This document shows positions 29,947-39,254 of a stretch of DNA of 64,000 nucleotides, piece by piece. The translations under genes and the position numbers were made by a program. The notes under the pieces were generated by a model. It saw only the letters and a list, made by a program, of their open reading frames with translations, was not told the DNA's origin and did not search any database. Within the stretch, counting starts at the first letter, position 1; each line of letters opens with the position of its first letter. The stretch comes from Pseudidiomarina indica (lineage in GTDB: Bacteria; Pseudomonadota; Gammaproteobacteria; Enterobacterales; Alteromonadaceae): contig NZ_FMXN01000003.1 in NCBI RefSeq assembly GCF_900104245.1, positions 62,001 through 126,000 on the forward strand, read 5' to 3'.

Positions 29947-30666
29947 TTACTCGTTGTTTGATTCGGTGTCACCGTTAGAGACTGGTTGACGACTCCTTTC
30001 TAGGGTTTGTAACCAACCGATAAATTCTTCTAAATCACGGTCTAACGTGGTGGCCGATAGCACTAAATCATACCCCAATAATTCCCGAAAGTGTTCACAT
30101 CTTTTTGCGAACATAGCCTGCACCCCGTAGTAGGTCGTGCCAGAATTACCAAGGAAACGGTCTGGTACTTCGTAGTAGGGCGTAAAGTCATTTAAATGCG
30201 GCTTTTCCGAGCGGAGTGCGGTGGCGAGCAAATGGCGTTGTTCGCGTAATAGATAAACGGCTAAACGAGGCGTAATGGCGATAATCACGGGTTCAATATC
30301 ACGAACACGAAAGCCCAAATAGGGTAAGGACTCATGCCCTAAGCCCTGCTGTATGGTAGGCACGCCATAGCGCAGAATATTCTCCCAACGTAGTTGCCAG
30401 CTGCCGCGTCGATGCAGGTAGGTAATTTCCTGCGGTGTAATGGCGAGGCTGATTGGAGGTTCGATAAGTTTGGCACAGCCTAACAAAAATAACACCGCAC
30501 TGGCGAGCCAGAGCAACCCATAGGCGGCAGGTGCTAACGCTGTATTGGTCAACCACAGGAACATCGTAACGGCAAAAATAGCCACCCCGAAACAGCAGAA
30601 AAAGACGGCGTAAGCACGGGTAAAGGGGTGCACATACACGATCCGATCATCGTGCGGGCGGGGCAT
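29947..30666 (-). CDS. two-helix membrane protein, DUF2982-like
   Basis: I recognise this only tentatively as a DUF2982-type protein. Two transmembrane helices occupy about residues 20-43 and 47-65. The remaining ~165 aa form a cytoplasmic domain with a PH-like beginning ([26 protein letters not shown]). I start it at ATG 30666 with GAGG six bases upstream; ATG 30678 is an alternative. It overlaps the mutH 3' end by 20 bp and is followed closely by the RimB-like gene. The function is unknown. Confidence 0.65.
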   Translation of the reverse strand: MPRPHDDRIVYVHPFTRAYAVFFCCFGVAIFAVTMFLWLTNTALAPAAYGLLWLASAVLFLLGCAKLIEPPISLAITPQEITYLHRRGSWQLRWENILRYGVPTIQQGLGHESLPYLGFRVRDIEPVIIAITPRLAVYLLREQRHLLATALRSEKPHLNDFTPYYEVPDRFLGNSGTTYYGVQAMFAKRCEHFRELLGYDLVLSATTLDRDLEEFIGWLQTLERSRQPVSNGDTESNNE

Positions 30667-31321
30667 GAGGAACCTCAAAGGTTTGCGCGATAATTTGGGC
30701 AGTAAAGTGCGTTTTCAAATAAAAACCACGGGGTAACGTTTGAATCAGCTGGCCATCCGGACCAATGGCATCGGTTAATACGCGACTATTGGCTGCTTTG
30801 GGGCGAAGCTGAAGCACTTCGCCTTGATGCGCGGTAATCGTTTCCACCTCGCCTAATGCAATTTTATCCATATGTTCTTGCCAATCCGCTTTCAGCTGAG
30901 CATCTTGCGCTGGGGTAGGTTGCCATAAAAACGCCGTCCCAATTCGCCGCTCGGCTAACGGCACATCGCGGCGGCCATCCACAGGAATCCACAGCACACA
31001 TTGTAATTTATTACGGACATTGCTGGTTTCCCAGGTTAGTTGGTCAATATCTACTAACGGGGTGGTGCAAACAAAGGTGGTTTCTAAGGGTTTCCCCTGT
31101 GCATCTAAAGGGATGGTTTTTAACTCCACCCCGAGCTCCGGGAAGTCCTGCAATGCTTGTGAACCGGCGCTGGCGCCAAGTGCAGCTTCTAATAATTGCC
31201 CTACCCAGCCTTTGTTGCGCCGCAGGTTTTCTGGCATCGGAATATTCAACGCGGCGGCAACATCGGCAAAGCGATGCCCAGCGAGGGCGCTTGCACGTTC
31301 AAAGAGTTGGTTCAGTTGCAC
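30647..31321 (-). CDS. mutH: methyl-directed mismatch repair endonuclease MutH
   Basis: MutH nicks the unmethylated strand at hemimethylated GATC sites in mismatch repair. The catalytic DxnExK motif is in [13 protein letters not shown], and [16 protein letters not shown] follows as in E. coli. Length is 224 aa. Its presence implies Dam methylation in this organism. It is divergent from rppH across a 91-bp spacer, an arrangement shared with E. coli and many relatives. Confidence 0.96.
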   Translation of the reverse strand: MQLNQLFERASALAGHRFADVAAALNIPMPENLRRNKGWVGQLLEAALGASAGSQALQDFPELGVELKTIPLDAQGKPLETTFVCTTPLVDIDQLTWETSNVRNKLQCVLWIPVDGRRDVPLAERRIGTAFLWQPTPAQDAQLKADWQEHMDKIALGEVETITAHQGEVLQLRPKAANSRVLTDAIGPDGQLIQTLPRGFYLKTHFTAQIIAQTFEVPHAPPAR

Positions 31322-31412
31322 TTTTCACTCCGCCTTTATGGATTAGTCCTTTCATTCATGTCGCGATTATGGAAAAATCCTAGCAAGATGTCGAATTTAT
31401 GAGGGCGCTCGC

Positions 31413-31931
31413 GTGATAGACGCAGAAGGATTCCGAGCCAATGTAGGAATCATTATCTGTAACGAACAAGGACAGGTATTTTGGGCGCGTCGATTTGGAC
31501 AACATAGTTGGCAATTTCCGCAGGGCGGAATTGACGGGGGCGAAACCCCTGAACAAGCCATGTATCGAGAACTATGGGAAGAGGTTGGTTTAAAACCTGA
31601 GCAAGTCGAAATTATTTACGCCAGCCGTCATTGGTTACGTTATCGGTTACCCAAGCGGTTGGTACGACGCGAACAACGGCCAACCTGTATTGGTCAAAAG
31701 CAGAAGTGGTTCTTACTACGGCTTAAGTGTAGTGAGAAAGATGTGAATGTGATGCAGTCTCAGCATCCAGAGTTTGATGATTGGCGTTGGGTCAGTTACT
31801 GGTACCCAGTCCGGCAGGTGGTGTCGTTCAAACGGGAAGTATATCGGCGAGTGTTGAAGGAATTCGCGCCCATGGTGATTCACACTATGGCTCGTCGGTC
31901 ACGACCAGCTCGTCGTCGCCGCAATTCCTAA
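31413..31931 (+). CDS. rppH: RNA pyrophosphohydrolase
   Basis: RppH removes pyrophosphate from 5' ends of mRNAs and so starts RNase E decay. The Nudix box [23 protein letters not shown] is complete. The start is GTG ([15 protein letters not shown], matching MIDDDGYRPNVGI of E. coli). The C-terminus is highly basic ([13 protein letters not shown]). Length is 172 aa. It is the first gene of the rppH-ptsP-TauE-lgt-thyA run, 12 bp before ptsP. Confidence 0.96.
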   Translation: MIDAEGFRANVGIIICNEQGQVFWARRFGQHSWQFPQGGIDGGETPEQAMYRELWEEVGLKPEQVEIIYASRHWLRYRLPKRLVRREQRPTCIGQKQKWFLLRLKCSEKDVNVMQSQHPEFDDWRWVSYWYPVRQVVSFKREVYRRVLKEFAPMVIHTMARRSRPARRRRNS

Positions 31932-31943
31932 ACAAGGCCGTGT

Positions 31944-34208
31944 ATGCTGCGAGTATTACAACGAATCGTTGAAGCCGTGAATCAGGCGCCAGATTTTAAT
32001 GTGGCGCTGCAGACCATGGTGCGCCAAGTAAAGGAAGCTTTGGTGACAGATTCGTGTACCGTGTACCTAGCGAATCACGATCAGCAGCAATTTGTGTTAG
32101 CGGCAACAGACGGCCTGGAAATCAAATCTAAAAAACCGATTTATGTCCCCTTCGGCGAAGGGGTCATTAGTATGGCAGCATTTCGAGAAGAGCCGCTAAA
32201 TATTCCGAATGCCCCTGAGCATCCTGCGTTTTATAAACTGAAACAGGTGGACGAACAACGCTATAAAGCAATGTTGGCCACACCCTTGATTCATCGTCGC
32301 CGCTTGTTTGGAGTGCTCGTGGTACAACAAGCGGAAGAGCGCGCTTTTACCCGTGATGAAGAGGCATTTATTATGACCTTGGCGGCGCAGCTTGCAGTGG
32401 TCATTGCTCATGCTGATGCGAAGGGTATTTTGCAGCTCACGCAACCGAAAACGACCTTGCATACGCTAAAGGGAATCCCTGCCGCACCTGGTGTGGCAAT
32501 TGGTGAGGCTTTGGTGTTAACACCGCCAGCACGACTGAGTGAAGTGGTAGCGAAACGCACTGATATGCCGGAGCATGAAATTCGCGCATTTCGAGCTGCG
32601 GTGGCGCGAACACGCCACGAGCTAAGTACTATCAGTGAGAGCATGCGCGGACAAGTTGCTGAAGAGACCTTGGCAATTTTTGATGCGTACCATGCCATGA
32701 TTGATTCGGCCAGTTTGGGGGCTGACGTTGAAAAAGCGATCAATGAAGGCTGGCGCGCACAAACTGCCTTGAAAATCGTCGTGGAACAGCTCGTCACGCA
32801 GTTTGAAAGTCTGGATGATGAATATATTCGAGAACGTGCGAGCGATGTGCGCGATTTAGGGAATCGTATCTTAGCGCATTTACAACATCGTGAAACACGC
32901 CGTCTCAACCCTCCTGCGCAGTGTATTTTGGTTGCCGATGAAGTCACGCCGACCATGTTGGCAGAATTGCCTCATACCGAGTTTTTAGGAATCGTTTCAC
33001 TACGTGGTTCAAGCAATTCTCATGCTGCTATTCTGGCGCGTAGTATGGGCATTCCAGCTGTGCTGGGGGCTGATAACGTCCAATTAAGCGACGTGAACGG
33101 TGAGTTGCTAGTGGTTGATGGCTATGTGGGAGATGTGTTTATCAATCCTCCCTTGCAGTTGGAACAAGAATATCGACTGTTAGCCGATGAAGAGTTGGTA
33201 TTGCGCCAAAAAATTATGAGCGCACGTGGGTTGCCAATAGAAACAACCGATGGCGTTCCAGTCCAATTACACCTCAATTGGGGGTTAAATACGGAACGTG
33301 GTTGGCTGAATGAACTGGACGTCAATGGTGTGGGACTATACCGCACCGAAATTCCTTTTATGATGCGTGATCGATTGCCCAGTGAATCGGAGCAGGAAGA
33401 GATTTACCGGCAAGTGCTGCAACAGTTTTGTGGCGCTCCAGTGGTTATGCGCACACTGGATGTTGGGGGGGATAAACCCTTACCTTATTTGCGCCTGCAT
33501 GAAGAAAATCCATTCTTAGGTTGGCGTGGCATCCGCTTAACTCTGGACCATCCAGAGATTTTTTTGGTCCAGATTCGGGCCATGTTACGCGCTTCGCTGG
33601 ACTGTAATAATCTGCAGATTTTGTTGCCAATGGTGACCAGTGCAGAAGAGGTCGATGAGTCCATTCGTCTCATTCATCAAGCGTATTATGAAGTCTCTGA
33701 TGAGTTGGGTGATGATCGTTTGCAACAGCCACAAATCGGGGTGATGATTGAAGTGCCTGGGGTGATCTATCAGTTACAGAACATTGCTAGTAAAGTCGAT
33801 TTTTTTTCAATTGGTACCAATGATCTCACCCAGTATTTATTGGCGGTCGATCGCAATAACAGCCGTGTCGCAAACTTGTATGATGCCTTTCATCCCGGCG
33901 TGTTACATGCACTAAAAGCAATTTTAGATCGGTGTACGGCGCTAGGAAAACCCGTTTCTGTGTGTGGTGAGCTTGCTGGCGAACCGGGTGGCGCAATGTT
34001 GTTGGTGGCGATGGGTTATCGCGACTTAAGTATGAATAGTTATAACGTGGATCGAATCCGCTGGATTATCCGTCATCTCGCTGCTGCTGACTTAGAAGAG
34101 GTTCTGGCCCGCGCATTGCGTGCACGAACCGTTGAAGAAGTTCATCAAATCGTCGTGTTGGCACTTGAAAATGCTGGTTTAGGCGGGTTCGTCCGAGCTG
34201 GTTCTTAA
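31944..34208 (+). CDS. ptsP: phosphoenolpyruvate-protein phosphotransferase PtsP (EI-Ntr)
   Basis: This is Enzyme I of the nitrogen PTS, which passes phosphate from PEP to NPr. A GAF domain covers residues 1 to about 165. After it come the PtsI N-terminal domain (GIPAAPGVAIGEA), the phospho-His domain (SSNSHAAILARSMGIPAV) and the PEP-binding TIM barrel (GGDKPLPYL, IGVMIEVPG, SIGTNDLTQY, CGELAG). Length is 754 aa, typical of PtsP and not PtsI. Gene order with rppH and lgt is conserved. Confidence 0.97.
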   Translation: MLRVLQRIVEAVNQAPDFNVALQTMVRQVKEALVTDSCTVYLANHDQQQFVLAATDGLEIKSKKPIYVPFGEGVISMAAFREEPLNIPNAPEHPAFYKLKQVDEQRYKAMLATPLIHRRRLFGVLVVQQAEERAFTRDEEAFIMTLAAQLAVVIAHADAKGILQLTQPKTTLHTLKGIPAAPGVAIGEALVLTPPARLSEVVAKRTDMPEHEIRAFRAAVARTRHELSTISESMRGQVAEETLAIFDAYHAMIDSASLGADVEKAINEGWRAQTALKIVVEQLVTQFESLDDEYIRERASDVRDLGNRILAHLQHRETRRLNPPAQCILVADEVTPTMLAELPHTEFLGIVSLRGSSNSHAAILARSMGIPAVLGADNVQLSDVNGELLVVDGYVGDVFINPPLQLEQEYRLLADEELVLRQKIMSARGLPIETTDGVPVQLHLNWGLNTERGWLNELDVNGVGLYRTEIPFMMRDRLPSESEQEEIYRQVLQQFCGAPVVMRTLDVGGDKPLPYLRLHEENPFLGWRGIRLTLDHPEIFLVQIRAMLRASLDCNNLQILLPMVTSAEEVDESIRLIHQAYYEVSDELGDDRLQQPQIGVMIEVPGVIYQLQNIASKVDFFSIGTNDLTQYLLAVDRNNSRVANLYDAFHPGVLHALKAILDRCTALGKPVSVCGELAGEPGGAMLLVAMGYRDLSMNSYNVDRIRWIIRHLAAADLEEVLARALRARTVEEVHQIVVLALENAGLGGFVRAGS

Positions 34209-34230
34209 GATAAGAACAGAAGGAGTTGAC

Positions 34231-35022
34231 GTGCTCTTAACGGGCTGGTTGTGGTGTTTAGGGGGCGGTATGTTCGCTGGCCTATTAGCTGGCTTGCTTG
34301 GCATTGGCGGCGGCTTGGTGATTGTCCCTTTACTCATTTATTTATTGCCCATTTTGGGCGTGCCGCAAGAACTTGTGGTGCAAATGGCAGTTGCGACATC
34401 GCTAGGCACAATTGTCATGACCACCATGAGCTCTGCTCGTTCCCATCTGCGTCATGGTCAAGTGAGCTTTTTCTGGGTACGGCGGTTGGTACCTGGGCTC
34501 ATGGTGGGAGCTGCCCTTGGTGCGTGGCTGGCCACCATAATGAATCCTGCATGGTTACAACGAATCCTGGCTGTGGTGCTGTTGCTGTTAGCAGTCCGCA
34601 TGTTGATTCCGCAGCGGGGCGGGGCGCCGCTAACCGGGGTATCAAAACGGCTCATTGCGCTGATAGCAAGCGCCATGGGGTCGCTCTCTGGGTTGGTTGG
34701 TATTGGTGGAGGCTCGTTAACGGTACCGTTGCTGCAACGGTTGAATGTTCCCATTCGTCAAGCCATTGCGGTATCCTCTGTGGGGAGTTTAAGTATTGGA
34801 GTGGCGGGAGTATTGACCTATATCCTGCTTGGCCAGCAGCACGCGGCAACAGATAGCTTGTTCGGTTACGTTCATGGGCCTGCATGGTTCGCTATTTCCA
34901 TCACTTCCATCATTTTTGCGCCATTGGGTGCCCACCTGACACAGAAATTACCGGTAACATATTTGCAGCGTGGTTTTGCCGTACTGCTAGCAGTGTTGTC
35001 ATTAAAGTTGGTTATAGGATAA
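34231..35022 (+). CDS. TauE/SafE-family membrane permease
   Basis: This is a polytopic membrane protein with about eight hydrophobic segments in two repeated halves. Each half contains a glycine-rich signature: GLLAGLLGIGGGLVIVPLL near the start and GSLSGLVGIGGGSLTVPLL in the middle. Family members export sulfite, sulfoacetate or other small anions. The start is GTG with GGAG nine bases upstream. Length is 263 aa. It lies between ptsP and lgt, an insertion seen in several marine gammaproteobacteria; the substrate is unknown. Confidence 0.88.
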   Translation: MLLTGWLWCLGGGMFAGLLAGLLGIGGGLVIVPLLIYLLPILGVPQELVVQMAVATSLGTIVMTTMSSARSHLRHGQVSFFWVRRLVPGLMVGAALGAWLATIMNPAWLQRILAVVLLLLAVRMLIPQRGGAPLTGVSKRLIALIASAMGSLSGLVGIGGGSLTVPLLQRLNVPIRQAIAVSSVGSLSIGVAGVLTYILLGQQHAATDSLFGYVHGPAWFAISITSIIFAPLGAHLTQKLPVTYLQRGFAVLLAVLSLKLVIG

Positions 35023-35025
35023 GTC

Positions 35026-35832
35026 ATGCAAACAAACTATCTCGTACACCCTAACATTGACCCCATTATTATCAGTATTGGGCCCCTGGATTTGCGTTGG
35101 TATGGCTTGATGTATCTCGTGGGTTTTTTGTTTGCTTGGTGGTGGGGAAATCGCCAGTGCCGTCAACCACACTATGTGGCCCAAGGGTGGAATGAAAAGC
35201 TCTTTAGCGATCTTTTGTTCTGGGCATTTATTGGGGTCATTGTCGGGGGCCGAGTTGGCTATGTGCTGTTTTATCAATGGCAATACTTCCTCGATAACCC
35301 ACTCTATTTGTTCGATATTACCAGTGGTGGTATGTCTTTCCATGGTGGCTTGCTAGGCGTGATTGCGGTCCTTTGGTGGTTTGCTTGGCGTAATCAGCGT
35401 TCGCTCTTAGCCGTCGGTGATTTTATTGCGCCACTAGTCCCCATTGGTTTAGGCGCTGGCCGCATTGGTAACTTTATTAATGGTGAGCTGTGGGGACGAG
35501 TCACTGAGGTGCCGTGGGGAATGGTGTTTCCGGCTGCCGGGGAGCTCCCTCGCCATCCTTCGCAGTTATATCAAGCAGGGCTGGAAGGGCTGCTACTGTT
35601 CGTGATTCTTGCGCTTTACAGTCGTAAACCACGCCCGGTTGGCAGTATTGGAGGCTTATTCTTGGTCGGCTATGGTTGCGCTCGATTTGTGGTGGAGTAT
35701 GCTCGTGAGCCCGATAGCCATTTGGGACTGTTAGCCTTTGGTTGGTCTATGGGACAATGGTTGTCGATGCCGATGATTGTGATTGGCTTAGGCTTGATAG
35801 TGCTGGCTTACAAACAACAAAATAAACAATAA
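35026..35832 (+). CDS. lgt: prolipoprotein diacylglyceryl transferase
   Basis: Lgt attaches diacylglycerol to the lipobox Cys of prolipoproteins in the inner membrane. Seven helices are predicted. The Lgt signature [14 protein letters not shown] (about 145-158) is intact, and [17 protein letters not shown] opens the protein. Length is 268 aa. Lipoproteins encoded in this window (the MFP, DUF885, PilW and BamB genes) would be its clients. It follows the TauE gene by 3 bp and precedes thyA by 11 bp. Confidence 0.97.
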   Translation: MQTNYLVHPNIDPIIISIGPLDLRWYGLMYLVGFLFAWWWGNRQCRQPHYVAQGWNEKLFSDLLFWAFIGVIVGGRVGYVLFYQWQYFLDNPLYLFDITSGGMSFHGGLLGVIAVLWWFAWRNQRSLLAVGDFIAPLVPIGLGAGRIGNFINGELWGRVTEVPWGMVFPAAGELPRHPSQLYQAGLEGLLLFVILALYSRKPRPVGSIGGLFLVGYGCARFVVEYAREPDSHLGLLAFGWSMGQWLSMPMIVIGLGLIVLAYKQQNKQ

Positions 35833-35843
35833 GGAGCCGCTGC

Positions 35844-36695
35844 ATGAAACAATATCTTGAGCTTTGTCAGCGCATTGTTGATGAAGGTGTATGGGTGAGT
35901 AACGAACGGACGGGGAAGCGTTGTTTAACCGTTATCAATGCCGATTTAGAATACCGAGTTGATCGCAATGAATTCCCGCTCATCACCACGCGTAAAAGTT
36001 ATTGGAAAGCGGCTATTGCTGAATTACTGGGATACATTCGTGGCTACAGCAGTGCCGCAGATTTTCGCGCGTTAGGCACGCCTACTTGGGATGCCAATGC
36101 GAATCAAAACGAAGCTTGGTTGGCCAACCCCCATCGGCAAGGTCCGGATGATATGGGGCGAGTTTATGGCGTGCAAGCGCGCGCTTGGGCCAAGCCCGAT
36201 GGCGGCACTCTTGATCAGTTGCGTAAGGTGGTCGATAACTTGCGCCGTGGTATAGATGATCGGGGGGAAATTATCACCTTCTATAACCCCGGTGAATTTC
36301 ATTTAGGCTGCCTGCGACCGTGCATGCATACTCATAACTTCTCGTTGCTCGGCGATACACTTTACCTGACCAGCTATCAGCGTTCATGCGACGTGCCATT
36401 AGGCTTGAACTTTAACCAAGTACAAGTGTTTACCTTGTTGGCTTTGATGGCACAGATCACCGGCCATCAAGCAGGCACAGCCTACCATAAAATTGTCAAT
36501 GCCCACATTTATGAAGACCAGTTAGCACTCATGCGTGATGTGCAACTGAAGCGGCAGCCTTTTGCAGCCCCCCAATTGGAGATCAATCCTGATATTCGTA
36601 CCCTTGAGGATCTCGAAACTTGGGTTACCGTGGACGATTTTATGGTTCACAACTATCAATCTCATCCAGCCATTGCCTATCCATTCAGTGTATAG
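35844..36695 (+). CDS. thyA: thymidylate synthase
   Basis: ThyA methylates dUMP to dTMP with methylene-tetrahydrofolate, yielding dihydrofolate that FolA recycles. The catalytic Cys is C160 in [26 protein letters not shown] binds dUMP and phosphate, and [13 protein letters not shown] closes the site. Length is 283 aa. The region around the active Cys differs from the E. coli PPCH form, and this variant is shared by some relatives. It is the last gene of the rppH operon; a terminator follows at 36787. Confidence 0.95.
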   Translation: MKQYLELCQRIVDEGVWVSNERTGKRCLTVINADLEYRVDRNEFPLITTRKSYWKAAIAELLGYIRGYSSAADFRALGTPTWDANANQNEAWLANPHRQGPDDMGRVYGVQARAWAKPDGGTLDQLRKVVDNLRRGIDDRGEIITFYNPGEFHLGCLRPCMHTHNFSLLGDTLYLTSYQRSCDVPLGLNFNQVQVFTLLALMAQITGHQAGTAYHKIVNAHIYEDQLALMRDVQLKRQPFAAPQLEINPDIRTLEDLETWVTVDDFMVHNYQSHPAIAYPFSV

Positions 36696-37055
36696 AGGCA
36701 GAGGATAACAATCATTATTAAGTGAGTCTGAGATGTCTGTTGTCGCATGGATCGCATTAGAAGCTAGAATTTCAGCCTGAAATTCCAAAGGGGAAAGCTC
36801 GTAACACATTGTTGAAGTTAGCTTTTCCCTTTTTTTCGATTTTTATTCCCGGCCGGATTTTGGGGTGATTGGGTCTTTAGCAAAAACCGCGTAAACCCTC
36901 GCCCAATCGGGAGGGGAGCAGTCAAAAGCCCTTGTTACAGCCGCAACAGATAGTCTGGTTATTCAGTAACAACCGCTCTAAGCAGCGGTATATTCATGCA
37001 TTTTTTGTGTTAAACTATCTCCGGTTTTTTAACAGTCATTTAAGGAAATACGATT
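36696..37055. other. 360-bp gene-free spacer after thyA
   Basis: The spacer holds no credible ORF. It contains a small hairpin GAATTTCA-GCC-TGAAATTC at 36767-36785, the thyA terminator (36787-36836), a CCCGGCCGG stretch and an inverted GATTGGG/CCCAATC pair (36867-36908). The 3' end must contain the promoter of the outer-membrane protein gene; TAAACT at 37012-37017 is a possible -10. Confidence 0.5.
36787..36836 (+). terminator. intrinsic terminator of the thyA operon
   Basis: AAAGGGGAAAGCT pairs with AGCTTTTCCCTTT, 13 bp with one G-U pair, around a 20-nt loop. It is followed by T-rich sequence. Confidence 0.75.
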
Positions 37056-37625
37056 ATGAAAAAACTGGGTTTGATTGCCGCTCTAAGTGCAGTAATGGGT
37101 TTGACTTCAACAGCAGTACTTGCGGCTGAATCACAACCGTCATTCGATTATATGAGCGCCTCATACTTGAACGCTGATGTAAGCGATATTCACGTTGGTG
37201 GTGCCAAGATTGATTATTCTCAGTCATTCAATGACAAGATCTTTGGCTACGCACAAGCGAGCTTCCTAACAAAAGGCGACCTTGACAACATTCAAGCGGT
37301 CGTTGGTTTCGGCTACAAGCACGCTATTGCGCCAGCAACAGCTTTATATGGTGTTATTGGGGTGGCTCATGATCGGATTGAGCTGGGCTCACTAAGCGAT
37401 AGTGACACAGGTTACACGGCACTCGCAGGGGTACGTCATGCCTTCAATAACAAGTTTGAACTTGATGCCCACATTCAACACTTAGATGTGTGGGACGAAA
37501 GCGACCAAAGCTACGTTGTAGGTGGTAAGTATTACCTGAACCCATCATGGGCTTTGCAGGCCAATTACTCCTACATTGATAGCGACACAAGCATGCTGTC
37601 TTTTGGTGTGAGCTACAACTTCTAA
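37056..37625 (+). CDS. small outer-membrane beta-barrel protein
   Basis: The 189-aa protein has a Sec signal peptide (cleavage near VLAAES, about 23), then alternating polar and hydrophobic residues of about eight beta-strands, ending in an aromatic C-terminal strand (SFGVSYNF) typical for BAM recognition. Each strand pair shows glycine/aromatic girdles such as VVGFGYKHAI and LAGVRHAFNNKFELDAHIQHL. It resembles OmpA/OmpW-sized barrels but fits no family I can name. It is monocistronic with its own terminator. Confidence 0.8.
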   Translation: MKKLGLIAALSAVMGLTSTAVLAAESQPSFDYMSASYLNADVSDIHVGGAKIDYSQSFNDKIFGYAQASFLTKGDLDNIQAVVGFGYKHAIAPATALYGVIGVAHDRIELGSLSDSDTGYTALAGVRHAFNNKFELDAHIQHLDVWDESDQSYVVGGKYYLNPSWALQANYSYIDSDTSMLSFGVSYNF

Positions 37626-37655
37626 TTCCATCCGTGAATGATTCCTTGTTGGTTT

Positions 37656-37682
37656 AGGCACTCCTCTTGGGGTGCCTTTTTA
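37656..37682 (+). terminator. intrinsic terminator after the 37056 barrel gene
   Basis: AGGCACTCC and GGGGTGCCT form a 9-bp stem (one G-U pair) around TCTT, followed by a T5 run. Confidence 0.85.
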
Positions 37683-37736
37683 TTTAGGTTTCGGTTCATA
37701 GAGGTTTTTCAACGCCAAGACAGCAAAGCCCAATCG

Positions 37737-37821
37737 GTAGCGTGAATGACTGTTCTTGATAGTATTTTTCATGATGACTTAACACACCAAGAAGGAAATT
37801 TATCATGAGCAGTCACGCTAC
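37737..37821. repeat. imperfect inverted repeat, MITE-like or structured RNA
   Basis: GTAGCGTGA at 37737-37745 is repeated inverted as TCACGCTAC at 37813-37821. Similarity extends inward, CTGTTCTTGATA on the left against CTGCTCATGATA read inverted on the right, with a 4-base insertion on the left. The arms total about 30 bp each around a short centre. No transposase ORF is present. Confidence 0.55.
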
Positions 37822-37879
37822 GTTCATGAAAGTTTACTGGTACCTATCGAGGAATAAATCCACTTCCAAGAGCGTGTGA
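37805..37879 (+). CDS. possible 24-codon ORF inside the repeat region
   Basis: An ATG preceded by AAGGA (8-12 bases upstream) opens a 24-codon frame (MSSHATFMKVYWYLSR...) ending at TGA. It begins within the right arm of the inverted repeat. It could be a leader peptide, the remnant of a longer gene, or chance; I do not recognise the peptide. The spacing of the ribosome-binding site is the only evidence for translation. Confidence 0.2.
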   Translation: MSSHATFMKVYWYLSRNKSTSKSV

Positions 37880-37934
37880 ATACTGGGTGACACCTGCTAG
37901 AATAGGGCGCTGGCGGTTACGGAGTAAGGTTTTC

Positions 37935-38717
37935 ATGAGTAAAGAACGGTTTGCGGGAATACAGCGCGTTTACGGGACGGCAGCAGCCCAATCATTTCAA
38001 TCCCAGCATGTGGCCGTGATCGGTCTTGGCGGCGTTGGCTCGTGGGCGGTGGAGGCACTTGCCCGTTCTGGCGTGGCGGGGTTAACCCTCATTGATCTTG
38101 ATGATGTTTGTGTCACCAACATCAACCGCCAATTACCGGCCTTAACAAGCACCGTGGGGCAGCTGAAAACGGAAGTATTGGCCGCGCGGGTGAAAGATAT
38201 TAACCCTGAATGCGACGTGCGCGTTATCGACGACTTCTTGACCGCTGATAACCTTGATGACTATTTGGGAGCGCCCGTTACTGCCGTGCTCGATGCTATT
38301 GATAGTGTGCCCGTCAAAGCCGCACTCATTGCTTGGTGTAAACGTCACAAGTTGCCACTAGTAATTTGTGGGGGTGCTGGGGGACAAATTGATCCCAACC
38401 AAGTCACCGCCACAGATTTAGCCAAAGTCACCCAAGATCCCTTGTTAGCCAAGGTTCGCTCCTTACTTCGTCGTGACTATCATTTTACCAGAACCCCCGG
38501 TCGCAACTTTGGCGTCACCGCAGTGTATTCGACGGAACAGCTTCGCTACCCCACCGCGGATGGTGGGTGGACCCATCAAAAGCCTGGCTCTGGAAGTATG
38601 CGGATGGATTGTGCGACAGGGTTTGGGGCGGCGATGCCGGTGACCGCGACCTTTGCGATGCACGCCGTCGCCTTATTATTACAAAAACTGCAGAACCTCA
38701 GAGTTCCCTCTGCTTAA
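37935..38717 (+). CDS. tcdA: tRNA threonylcarbamoyladenosine dehydratase (TcdA/CsdL)
   Basis: TcdA is an E1-like enzyme that cyclises t6A37 to ct6A in ANN-decoding tRNAs. The ATP-binding motif VIGLGGVGSWAVEALARSG is near residue 26. DLDDVCVTNINRQ is the conserved adenylation segment, and RMDCATGFGAAMPV closes the domain. Length is 260 aa from ATG 37935, which follows a GGAGTAAGG ribosome-binding site; the longer frame is not supported. It is convergent with the csdE-like gene, and in E. coli CsdL works with CsdE and CsdA. Confidence 0.94.
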   Translation: MSKERFAGIQRVYGTAAAQSFQSQHVAVIGLGGVGSWAVEALARSGVAGLTLIDLDDVCVTNINRQLPALTSTVGQLKTEVLAARVKDINPECDVRVIDDFLTADNLDDYLGAPVTAVLDAIDSVPVKAALIAWCKRHKLPLVICGGAGGQIDPNQVTATDLAKVTQDPLLAKVRSLLRRDYHFTRTPGRNFGVTAVYSTEQLRYPTADGGWTHQKPGSGSMRMDCATGFGAAMPVTATFAMHAVALLLQKLQNLRVPSA

Positions 38718-39112
38718 GCACAGCGTTGAATGGCCTGCACCACTTGCTGCAGGCCATTGCGGCGTGAACTGCTTACAAACTCCGTTAACCCCAACGCTTG
38801 TAAGTAAGCGGTTAAGTTAAATGCTTGTACTTCGGCTGGGCTGGCGCCTTGCAACGCTTTGGCGAGCAACTGCAATAAACCAAGAATGGTTCGTGACTCA
38901 CTGTCGAGTTGTAGCATCAACCCCTGTGCTGACCAGGTTACCTGAACCCATACCCGCGCCTCGCAGCCAAACACTTCCCGTTCCGACTGGCGAAAGTCAT
39001 CGGGCAGTTTCGTTTGGCGTGCCAATTGGACCAAATAACGCAGCCGCTGTTCGCGCTCACCGAGAGCCTGGCGAAGTTGTTTGAGATCAAGTTCCGAGAG
39101 TTTGCCGTACAT
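38714..39112 (-). CDS. csdE: SufE/CsdE-family sulfur acceptor
   Basis: The protein accepts persulfide sulfur from a cysteine desulfurase. The acceptor Cys is C50 in REVFGCEARVWV, corresponding to the GCQSQVW motif. Length is 132 aa from ATG 39112 (MYGKLSELDLK). Context beside tcdA (csdL) suggests CsdE and not SufE, because CsdE binds CsdL. No csdA is nearby, so the desulfurase must be IscS (49.4 kb) or an unlinked CsdA. Its stop interlocks with that of tcdA (TTAA). Confidence 0.85.
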   Translation of the reverse strand: MYGKLSELDLKQLRQALGEREQRLRYLVQLARQTKLPDDFRQSEREVFGCEARVWVQVTWSAQGLMLQLDSESRTILGLLQLLAKALQGASPAEVQAFNLTAYLQALGLTEFVSSSRRNGLQQVVQAIQRCA

Positions 39113-39254
39113 GAAAAGCCTAATAAAAACTATGTGATTGGAGGGTTTCATCAATAAAATCGTGCATAAGAGTACCATTATTGCTGCGAAAAATGTTAAT
39201 CTTGCAGCGAGTTAAAAACCTCTAAACAGAACTCTAAACAACAGGAACGATAAC

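Noticed and set aside
32408..32956. 182-aa minus-strand ORF inside ptsP
   Set aside because: It is nested in ptsP with no homology; the long frame reflects codon bias of ptsP.
36704..36722. Fur-box-like stretch (GATAAC...AATCATTATT) after thyA
   Set aside because: About 14 of 19 bases agree with the consensus, but it lies between the thyA stop and its terminator, far from any start, so a regulatory role is unlikely.
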